From the NCBI RefSeq assembly GCF_003268025.1, contig NZ_QLUW01000004.1:603399-667398 (forward strand): a DNA stretch of 64,000 bases, in the 5' to 3' direction. Source of the DNA: Paenibacillus montanisoli (lineage in GTDB: Bacteria > Bacillota > Bacilli > Paenibacillales > Paenibacillaceae). Shown in pieces: positions 57,503 to 64,000 of this stretch. Under the pieces are notes generated by a model that searched no databases, was not told the origin of the DNA, and saw only the letters and a list, made by a program, of their open reading frames with translations. The translations under genes were made by a program, and so were the position numbers. The stretch's first letter is position 1. The number at the start of each line of letters is the position of its first letter.

Positions 57503-58528
57503 TTACTCCTTTATCGTCGATTCTCCTTGATCGCCGCCCGCTTCCTCTTTCAAATCGGCGCGCCGCGCAGCCGGCTTGTCTTTACTCTCAGGCATTTCGC
57601 CCGCTGGCAAACCTGTTTTGTAGTTGATGATCGGGTCGCTGTAACGCGCAGATGCTGCCCCGGTCGTGCGGCGTCCGATAATCATCGCAACTGCGGCAAT
57701 AACCAGCAGCACGGCAATCAGCTGTGAGATCCTAATGTTACCTTCGGCAGGGTTCAAATAACCTTGCTCAAAAATAAGCTTCATTGGCGACCAAAGGGCA
57801 TCCATGATGGAAGCAGCCCATGCTGCGCCGTGGAATGCCAGGCTGTCCGTTCTCAGGCCCTCAATAAAGAAGCGGCCGACAGAATACCAGATGAAGTATG
57901 TCATTAACACTTCACCTGCGCGGATAAAGTGACGACGGCGGATGACAAACAGCACTATTAGGCCGAGCAGGTTCCATATCGATTCATAAAGGAATGTCGG
58001 ATGATAAAATACACCGTCGATATTCATATTCGTTACAATCCAATCCGGCAGATGGAGCGAGTTTCGCAAGAAACTCTCTTCTACAGGACCGCCGTGCGCC
58101 TCCTGGTTGACGAAGTTGCCCCAACGCCCGATCATTTGGCCGGCAATCAGCGAAGGCGCACAGATGTCGGCAATTCTCCAGAAGCTGTACCCTTTATAAC
58201 GAAAATAGATAATGCCGCAAATGAAAGCACCGATCAGCGCTCCATAGATCGCAATACCGCCGTTCCAAATTTTAAATACGTCTAGCAGGTTGTTCTTATA
58301 TTCATCCCATTTAAACGCGACAAAATATAGCCGCGCTCCAATAATCGCCGACGGTACTCCCAGCAGCAGCAGATCCATGAAGAAGTCCGGCGACAGGCCG
58401 AATCGTTTCCCCTCGCGAACCGCGAGCAGCAGGCCGACCAGCGCAGCCGTTCCTAGAATGATGCCGTACCAATGTACACTAATCGGGCCTAGCGAAAAAG
58501 CAATCGGGTCTAATCGTAATCCATTCAT
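57503..58528 (-). CDS. lgt: Prolipoprotein diacylglyceryl transferase
   Basis: A 341-aa membrane enzyme putting diacylglycerol on lipobox Cys. GRWGNFVNQEAHG is the Lgt signature, with several spans. The last 55 residues (GAASARYSDPIINYKTG onward) form a polar charged tail beyond the usual 270-280 aa. It services lipoproteins such as that at 13776. Confidence 0.95.
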   Translation of the reverse strand: MNGLRLDPIAFSLGPISVHWYGIILGTAALVGLLLAVREGKRFGLSPDFFMDLLLLGVPSAIIGARLYFVAFKWDEYKNNLLDVFKIWNGGIAIYGALIGAFICGIIYFRYKGYSFWRIADICAPSLIAGQMIGRWGNFVNQEAHGGPVEESFLRNSLHLPDWIVTNMNIDGVFYHPTFLYESIWNLLGLIVLFVIRRRHFIRAGEVLMTYFIWYSVGRFFIEGLRTDSLAFHGAAWAASIMDALWSPMKLIFEQGYLNPAEGNIRISQLIAVLLVIAAVAMIIGRRTTGAASARYSDPIINYKTGLPAGEMPESKDKPAARRADLKEEAGGDQGESTIKE

Positions 58529-58572
58529 GCGTTCAGACTCCTTCTCTCATATTCTTCTTCATCATGAATCGA

Positions 58573-59511
58573 TCAATCGAAATCGTCGGTATCTTCGGCA
58601 ATGGTCTCCGTCAGCTTGTTCGTAAACTGAAGCGCTGCATTATAACCCATCCGCTTCAATCTGAAATTCATCGCCGCCACTTCGATTATGACCGCCAAGT
58701 TTCGGCCCGGGCGAACCGGCACCGTTACGATCGGCACATCGGTATCAATAATGCGGGTCGTTTCCTCATCCAGACCAAGACGGTCATACTGCTTGTCCGC
58801 CTGCCAATTTTCCAATTTAATGACGACGCTGATTTTCTTCACGTTTCGGACTGCACCAGCGCCGAACAAGGTCATTACGTTAATGATGCCAAGACCGCGA
58901 ATTTCGAGTAAATGCCGGATAAGTTCAGGGGCCGTTCCAAACAGCTGTCCGTCGGACGTTTGGCGAATTTCCACAGCATCGTCCGCTATGAGACGGTGAC
59001 TCCGTTTGACTAGCTCAAGAGCCGTTTCGCTTTTACCGATGCCGCTTCCGCCCGTAATCAGCATCCCCACGCCATATACGTCAACGAGTACACCGTGAAT
59101 GGTTGCGGAAGGCGCAAGCTTTCGTTCCAGGAAGTTCGTAATACGGCTAATGAAGATCGTGGTCGCCGCATTGCTGCGCAGCACCGGAATTTGCTTCGCA
59201 TTCGACTGCTCCAACAGCTCGGCAGGCGCCTCCATACCACGCGTGATGATAAAGCATGGCGTTTCTTCATCGCACAGCCGTTCCATCCTGTCAATGCGCT
59301 CCTGCTTGCTCAGTGTATCCATGAACGTAATCTCGGTTCTGCCGAGAACTTGTACGCGTTCCTTCGGATAGTAGTCGAAGTAACCTGCTACCTCAAGTCC
59401 GGGACGTGATAAGTCGTCGGTCGTGATGCTGCGGCGGAGTCCGTCTTCACCGCTTAATATCTCTAGTTGAAACTGACTAACCAGCTCGGACACTTTCACT
59501 TTCTTAGCCAC
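58573..59511 (-). CDS. hprK: HPr kinase/phosphorylase
   Basis: A 312-aa bifunctional sensor phosphorylating HPr Ser46 or removing it. The GTG at 59511 after GAGGAGGCCGAT is chosen, against a longer frame to 59595. His139 (TIHG), the Walker A GGSGIGKS (154-161) and signature [19 protein letters not shown] (203-220 or so) are intact. Confidence 0.96.
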   Translation of the reverse strand: MAKKVKVSELVSQFQLEILSGEDGLRRSITTDDLSRPGLEVAGYFDYYPKERVQVLGRTEITFMDTLSKQERIDRMERLCDEETPCFIITRGMEAPAELLEQSNAKQIPVLRSNAATTIFISRITNFLERKLAPSATIHGVLVDVYGVGMLITGGSGIGKSETALELVKRSHRLIADDAVEIRQTSDGQLFGTAPELIRHLLEIRGLGIINVMTLFGAGAVRNVKKISVVIKLENWQADKQYDRLGLDEETTRIIDTDVPIVTVPVRPGRNLAVIIEVAAMNFRLKRMGYNAALQFTNKLTETIAEDTDDFD

Positions 59512-59577
59512 CAAATCGGCCTCCTCAACATCGGAAAATAAACCAGATAACGCTATCGTATCGAAAAAAACAAATAA

Positions 59578-59607
59578 AAACAACCGCCCGAGCAATCGGA
59601 CGGTTGT
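59578..59607 (-). terminator. Terminator of the ATPase gene
   Basis: AACAACCGTCCGA with TCGGGCGGTTGTT, one mismatch, then a T-rich run TTTATTTG on the minus strand, 24 bases after the stop. Confidence 0.85.
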
Positions 59608-59630
59608 TAGGAAAGGCTTAGCGCCTAATC

Positions 59631-60752
59631 TTATACTTCAAATACGTTCAGTTCGGACTCTTTGTCGAAGACATGAACTTTGTTCATATCGAACGCGAGC
59701 TTCACGTTTGTACCTTCTTTAACACCGGAGCGGCCGTCAACACGGGCGATAACTGTGTCTTTGCCAAGACCGTTCAGGTAGAGGAACATTTCGTGACCAA
59801 GGTTCTCAGCAACTTCAACGTGAGCGTTCACGATTGTTTGCGGGGAAGCCTCGTGGAATACTGGCTCTTCGTGCAGATCTTCAGGACGGATACCAAGGAT
59901 GATCTCTTTGCCGATCAGGCCTTTTTCACGCAGTTGTTGCGCTTTGCCGTCTGGAACAAGAACGTCGATGCCCGTTGCTTTGAAACGAACGGAACCGCCA
60001 GCTTCGTTCAGCGTACCTGTGATGAAGTTCATCGAAGGAGCGCCGATAAAGCCTGCTACGAAAATGTTAACCGGGTGGTTGTACAGCTCTTCCGGAGAAG
60101 CAGCTTGTTGAATGATACCGTCTTTCATTACGACGATACGGTCACCCATTGTCATTGCCTCGATTTGGTCATGCGTTACGTAGATAACAGTTGTTTCAAG
60201 ACGCTTCGCCAGTTTGGAGATCTCCGCGCGCATTTGGCCACGAAGTTTAGCGTCCAAGTTGGAGAGCGGCTCATCCATCAAGAATACTTGTGGTTCACGA
60301 ACGATTGCGCGGCCTAGGGCAACACGCTGACGTTGACCACCGGAAAGTGCTTTTGGTTTACGGTCGAGCAAGTGCTCGATATCAAGAATTTTAGCAGCTT
60401 CACGAACGCGCTTGTCGATCTCTGCTTTTTTGAATTTACGAAGTTTAAGACCAAACGCCATGTTTTGGTATACGTTCATGTGCGGGTACAACGCGTAGGA
60501 TTGGAATACCATCGCGATGTCACGATCTTTAGGGGCAACGTCATTTACAAGACGCTCGCCGATGAACAGTTTACCCTCGGAGATCTCCTCCAAGCCTGCG
60601 ATCATCCGAAGCGTAGTGGACTTACCGCAACCCGATGGACCGACAAGAACCAAAAATTCTTTGTCTTTAATGTCCAAGTTGAAATCTTTAACGGACGCGA
60701 GGTCACTACCTGCGTATTTCTTGTAAACATGCTCTAAGCGTACACCAGCCAT
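59631..60752 (-). CDS. msmX: Sugar ABC-transporter ATP-binding protein (MsmX/UgpC type)
   Basis: A 373-aa ATPase. [20 protein letters not shown] (Walker A), [24 protein letters not shown] (Walker B) and VTHDQIEA; the C-terminal half is the MalK-type regulatory domain ([10 protein letters not shown]). It stands alone without permease or binding-protein genes, as expected for a shared ATPase that energises several sugar permeases. ATG 60752 follows GGGGGAAATACTCA. Confidence 0.92.
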   Translation of the reverse strand: MAGVRLEHVYKKYAGSDLASVKDFNLDIKDKEFLVLVGPSGCGKSTTLRMIAGLEEISEGKLFIGERLVNDVAPKDRDIAMVFQSYALYPHMNVYQNMAFGLKLRKFKKAEIDKRVREAAKILDIEHLLDRKPKALSGGQRQRVALGRAIVREPQVFLMDEPLSNLDAKLRGQMRAEISKLAKRLETTVIYVTHDQIEAMTMGDRIVVMKDGIIQQAASPEELYNHPVNIFVAGFIGAPSMNFITGTLNEAGGSVRFKATGIDVLVPDGKAQQLREKGLIGKEIILGIRPEDLHEEPVFHEASPQTIVNAHVEVAENLGHEMFLYLNGLGKDTVIARVDGRSGVKEGTNVKLAFDMNKVHVFDKESELNVFEV

Positions 60753-60786
60753 TGAGTATTTCCCCCTAACGGAATGTTGTCTTTCA

Positions 60787-60801
60787 ATACACTTAGTGTA
60801 T
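60787..60801. promoter_or_regulatory. Palindrome upstream of msmX
   Basis: ATACACT-T-AGTGTAT, a perfect 15-bp inverted repeat 35 bases before the ATG and just beyond the 3' end of the regulator gene. A plausible operator; the binding protein is unknown. Confidence 0.45.
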
Positions 60802-60844
60802 ATCAGCGCTGTCCCAATGACTATGCACATACTTTACAAAAAAA

Positions 60845-61984
60845 TTACGTCCTTTTCGTTACTTTGTACAATAGCAAAATAATTTTGACAAGTACCGCGT
60901 CGCGGAACTGCCGTACGTCCAGCTCTGTTTCCTGCTTCAGCTTGTCCAGCCTGTAAAGCAGCGTGTTCCGATGAATGTAGAGCTTCTTCGCCGTTTCGCT
61001 TACGTTGCAATCCAGCGAGAAGAAGGTTTCCAGCGTCGTTAATATTTCCGGCTCCAAAAAAGCATCGGTACGTTTTAGCGCCTGTTCAACGAACTTCATC
61101 CGATGCAATTCAGGGATCGTGTTAAGCAGCCGCTCCAAGTGAAGCAGCCACGGCAGATGGATGTTCGAGCCAAGATGGAAGGTTCGTCCCAAATGAACTG
61201 TTTCGCGAAGCAGCGCCGTAGTGGCGACGAGCGAATTGGCCGGCGAGATCGGCTGCGACACCGCAACGTGGCATTCGCCGATCCATTCGCTTTCGAGCAT
61301 CGCATGCAGTCCGGTTACGATCGAAGAGAGGCTCTCTTCGACGGACTCTTCTACCTCAGTGTCTCTGTCCTCAAGCTGTGCGTCATTAATAAGCGAAACC
61401 GGACCTAGAACAAGCCACTCTTGCTCTTTAAGCGGGATAATGAGAACTTCTTCAGCCAGAAACGTACGCAGCAGCTTTTCAAGCTCGTTATAGCTGGATC
61501 GCCCGGATTCGGCCTGTTCGCAGACGAGCATGAACGGAATCATTGAGGAGAACAGCCTGCCCCGCGCGATAAGGCGTTCCGGCAGCGTTTGCATCGGCTC
61601 CTGCGAATCCAGCTGCGCATCAATCCAAGCACCAAGCTCCCTGGCATACCGTTCCGATTCGGATACGCCTTCATTGCTCTTCGAGCGCGCCGCCAGCAAT
61701 TCGGATAGCGTCCAGCTAATCAAGCGCCGTTCCTTATCGCTTAGCTCGCTTCGCTCCACTTCCAGCAGGTCTACCGTATGCGAATGAACTTTCGTTACGA
61801 ACAAGTCTTTCCCTTCCGCTCCCTGAACGTAATCGCCGATAGCAGGAGCATGGCTTTTGCCTGGATGCAGCGAATCCTTCTTCACGCTGTCTTCAACCAG
61901 CATTCTCCAGTCCTGAATCGGCAGTTGAAGTTCTCGGACCGGGCAATCCAGAATAGCTTGTAATTGCGTTATCCACTCACTCAT
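60845..61984 (-). CDS. PucR/CdaR-type transcriptional regulator
   Basis: A 379-aa protein whose C-terminus (LETFFSLDCNVSETAKKLYI and HRNTLLYRLDKLKQETELDV) is the PucR C-terminal HTH. The central part has the GGDEF-like spacer domain of the CdaR family. The start is ATG 61984 after AGGGGCAGG. It may regulate msmX downstream by 92 bases. Ligand not known. Confidence 0.85.
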   Translation of the reverse strand: MSEWITQLQAILDCPVRELQLPIQDWRMLVEDSVKKDSLHPGKSHAPAIGDYVQGAEGKDLFVTKVHSHTVDLLEVERSELSDKERRLISWTLSELLAARSKSNEGVSESERYARELGAWIDAQLDSQEPMQTLPERLIARGRLFSSMIPFMLVCEQAESGRSSYNELEKLLRTFLAEEVLIIPLKEQEWLVLGPVSLINDAQLEDRDTEVEESVEESLSSIVTGLHAMLESEWIGECHVAVSQPISPANSLVATTALLRETVHLGRTFHLGSNIHLPWLLHLERLLNTIPELHRMKFVEQALKRTDAFLEPEILTTLETFFSLDCNVSETAKKLYIHRNTLLYRLDKLKQETELDVRQFRDAVLVKIILLLYKVTKRT

Positions 61985-62060
61985 CGGCCTGCCCCTATCC
62001 AATCCGCGCATAATAGCGCTTTATATTCTTGGGACATTGTACCATAGATTGGGTCCTTTT

Positions 62061-63002
62061 TCAGCTTAAGGCAAGAAGCAGCACAATCGACAGCAGCGAA
62101 AACAGCGCCGCGATCAAATAGATGAAGGACACCGTTTGAATCTGTGTGAGCCCCCAGCGCATCAGCACATGATGGGTATGCAGCTTGTCCGCCCGGTGCA
62201 AGCCTTTGCCGGAAAGCAATCTGCGCAGCATGACGACAGCCGTATCCAGAATCGGCACGCCCAGTGCAAGCAGCGGAACGGCTACTGTGACAAGCGTAGC
62301 GCTCTTGAAAGCGCCATCCACTGCAGTTACGGCCAGAGCATAGCCCAGAAATGCGGCACCCGCATCGCCCATGAAAATGCGTGCCGGATAGAAGTTATAG
62401 ATCAGAAAGGCTAAGCATGCACCGACAAGAATGACGGCAAGAAGCGCCGTTGACGGCTGATTCTTCAGGAGAGCCGTGACAAACAAGGTTAAAGAAGAGA
62501 ACGTCGCGACTCCTGATGCAAGCCCATCAACCCCATCGATAAAGTTAATCATATTAATAAGGGCAAACACCCAAATTATCGAGCTGATCATTTCAAGCCA
62601 CGCCGGGAACAGAATCATACCGTGCAGACTGGACAAACCCTCAATCCGAATGCCAAAAAACAATGGCAAAACGGCAGCGGCCAAATAAACCAGCACTCGC
62701 GGCCATACCGGAAACTCTACCCCGCCTGCTTTTGCCGCATCATCCATCAATCCGATTACCACAAGCAAGAAGCCGCCGATGCTTATGGTCATACTCAGCG
62801 GTGTCGCCCCAAGAAACACAAATAGGGCGATAACAATGCCTATATACAGAGCCGCCCCGCCCATGAGCGGAATCGGCCTGCGGTGGATTTTACGTGCGGA
62901 CGGTTTATCAACGAATCCCATACGGATGGCGAAAATCCGCAGAATCGGAACAAGTACGACAACGATCCCAAAACAAAGCAGTGCAGCTAATACGTATTTC
63001 AT
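62061..63002 (-). CDS. tagO: Undecaprenyl-phosphate N-acetylglucosaminyl-1-phosphate transferase (TagO/WecA type)
   Basis: A 313-aa polytopic membrane protein. GLMDD (catalytic Asp pair), NMINFIDGVDGLASG, NFYPARIFMGDAGA and ADKLHTHHVLMRWG are the MraY/WecA motifs. It starts teichoic acid or other wall polymer chains on the lipid carrier. The exact sugar and polymer are not determined. Confidence 0.9.
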   Translation of the reverse strand: MKYVLAALLCFGIVVVLVPILRIFAIRMGFVDKPSARKIHRRPIPLMGGAALYIGIVIALFVFLGATPLSMTISIGGFLLVVIGLMDDAAKAGGVEFPVWPRVLVYLAAAVLPLFFGIRIEGLSSLHGMILFPAWLEMISSIIWVFALINMINFIDGVDGLASGVATFSSLTLFVTALLKNQPSTALLAVILVGACLAFLIYNFYPARIFMGDAGAAFLGYALAVTAVDGAFKSATLVTVAVPLLALGVPILDTAVVMLRRLLSGKGLHRADKLHTHHVLMRWGLTQIQTVSFIYLIAALFSLLSIVLLLALS

Positions 63003-63108
63003 CTCTAGTGTATAACCCCCTGAACAGCACCTTTGTTGTTCAGTTTTGCCCGCTGGTTAATGAAATACTCCGTATACAGCCATCTTTAACGATATAAAAC
63101 AACAAAAA

Positions 63109-63135
63109 AACCTGCAGGTCCAGGACCTACAGGTT
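63109..63135 (-). terminator. Terminator of the rRNA-tRNA operon
   Basis: AACCTGCAGGTCC with GGACCTACAGGTT (one mismatch), followed on the minus strand by TTTTTTTG. Confidence 0.9.
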
Positions 63136-63148
63136 GAATGGGTTCGCA

Positions 63149-63224
63149 TGGTGAGCCATGTAGGACTCGAACCTACGACACCCTGATTAAAAGTCAGGTG
63201 CTCTACCAACTGAGCTAATGGCTC
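63149..63224 (-). tRNA. tRNA-Lys (anticodon TTT)
   Basis: 76-nt cloverleaf with acceptor GAGCCAT, anticodon stem CTGAC TTTTAAT CAGG-type and T-arm GTAGGTTCGAGTCCTAC, encoded CCA. Confidence 0.95.
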
Positions 63225-63240
63225 TTGCTGTGAAAAGAAA

Positions 63241-63325
63241 TGGTGGAGGATGATGGATTCGAACCACCGAACCTGGAAGGAAGAGATTTACAGTCTCCCG
63301 CGTTTGGCCACTTCGCTAATCCTCC
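63241..63325 (-). tRNA. tRNA-Tyr (anticodon GTA)
   Basis: 85-nt gene with a long variable arm, anticodon loop CTGTAAA, acceptor GGAGGAT, encoded CCA. Confidence 0.95.
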
Positions 63326-63333
63326 ATATTAAA

Positions 63334-63409
<76 letters not shown>

Positions 63410-63425
63410 TAATGGTGAAGTTAAA

Positions 63426-63502
63426 TGGCGGAGCCGACGGGATTCGAACCCGCGGTCTCCTGCGTGACAGGCAGGCATGTTAGGCCTCTACACCACGGCT
63501 CC
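63426..63502 (-). tRNA. tRNA-Asp (anticodon GTC)
   Basis: 77 nt, acceptor GGAGCCG with CGGCTCC, anticodon loop CTGTCAC, CCA encoded. Confidence 0.95.
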
Positions 63503-63516
63503 GCATTTAAAATATA

Positions 63517-63592
63517 TGGTGGAGGCTGACGGGATCGAACCGCCGACCCTCTGCTTGTAAGGCAGATGCTCTCCCAGCTGAGCTAAGCCTCC
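63517..63592 (-). tRNA. tRNA-Val (anticodon TAC)
   Basis: 76 nt, acceptor GGAGGCT, anticodon loop CTTACAA, CCA encoded. Confidence 0.95.
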
Positions 63593-63600
63593 ATATGGTG

Positions 63601-63677
63601 TGGTAGCGGCGAAGGGACTCGAACCCCCGACCCTCCGGGTATGAACCGAATGCTCTAGCCAGCTGAGCTACACCGCC
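63601..63677 (-). tRNA. tRNA-Met, elongator (anticodon CAT)
   Basis: 77 nt, acceptor GGCGGTG, anticodon loop TTCATAC. The first pair is G-C, so it is an elongator rather than an initiator tRNA. CCA encoded. Confidence 0.93.
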
Positions 63678-63875
63678 ACACAATGACCTCATAATCTGCT
63701 AGTCCATCACGGCTGAGGCAACCGTAAAGGTCAGGTTCAAGCGTCGCCAAACGCTCTGTAAATCACTTGCGAACTCACCGCGCTAGTCGGTTCATTCTTG
63801 GCAATTCACACCCTGAAAACTGGATACGAACCTTTGCGAAGGTTTCTTGCTTTAGCTGTTTATTCGAAGTATTTA

Positions 63876-64000
63876 GGATAAGCCCTCGACCGATTAGTAT
63901 TCGTCAGCTCCACGCATTGCTGCGCTTCCACCTCGAACCTATCAACCTGGTCGTCTTCCAGGGGTCTTACTAATTGGGAAATCTCATCTTGAGGGGGGCT
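63876..64000 (-). rRNA. 23S rRNA, 3' end (partial)
   Basis: The minus strand reads CTGACGAATACTAATCGGTC and ends GAGGGCTTATCC, the well-known 23S 3' terminus, running off the window. The 198-base spacer to tRNA-Met holds no 5S rRNA; it contains a GTTTTCAGGGTGTGAATT stretch like rRNA spacers. Confidence 0.9.

Overview
The window looks like chromosomal DNA of an endospore-forming, moderately GC-rich Bacillota bacterium, most likely of the Paenibacillaceae. The signs are the order cggR-gapA-pgk-tpiA-gpmI-eno, secG-rnr-smpB-ssrA, trxB-glk-rapZ-glmR-whiA-HPr, hprK-lgt-ppaX-acyltransferase next to hisZGDBHFI, a CtsR-controlled clpP and an sda gene. Nearly all genes lie on the minus strand.

Layout. 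24-7917 is one long minus-strand operon, hutH-hutU-hutI-hutG, followed by a GH4 glycosidase and a PfkB sugar kinase. Its lyase lacks the Ala-Ser-Gly triad that forms the MIO cofactor of normal histidine ammonia-lyase, and the kinase is crossed by an in-frame UGA. A nucleoside hydrolase and an AraC regulator sit just upstream. 10.7-23.5 kb is an accessory zone ending at the ssrA (tmRNA) 3' end. It holds an AT-rich block of small membrane, lipoprotein and secreted ORFs plus decayed genes, then an AlkD/GH4/ROK/nagB/ROK-regulator block, then two tandem copies of an unrecognised protein gene with a shared leader, then an HNH nuclease. Three degenerate copies of the ssrA 3' end plus terminator divide this zone, as expected of successive insertions at ssrA, but no integrase is present.

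23.5-38.9 kb carries ssrA, smpB, rnr (with a very long Arg/Gly-rich tail) and secG, a small PhyH/AraC/TIM-barrel group, and the glycolytic operon with its CggR promoter-operator. 38.9-49.7 kb has tRNA-Arg, clpP, sda, a SIMPL protein, the HPr-whiA-glmR-rapZ-glk-trxB cluster, a TPR protein and prs. 50.0-56.1 kb is a histidine biosynthesis operon without hisA. 56.3-59.5 kb is acyltransferase-ppaX-lgt-hprK. 59.6-63.0 kb has an MsmX-type ATPase, a PucR/CdaR-type regulator and tagO. The right end has six tRNA genes and the 3' end of a 23S rRNA gene.

Together the central genes form a carbon-control core: CggR and the triose operon, HPr, HPr kinase and its pyrophosphatase PpaX, glucokinase, GlmR/RapZ and an MsmX-type sugar ATPase. 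The flanks carry catabolic operons with cre-like or repressor-like sites. All functional names rest on recognising sequence motifs by eye; no database search was run.
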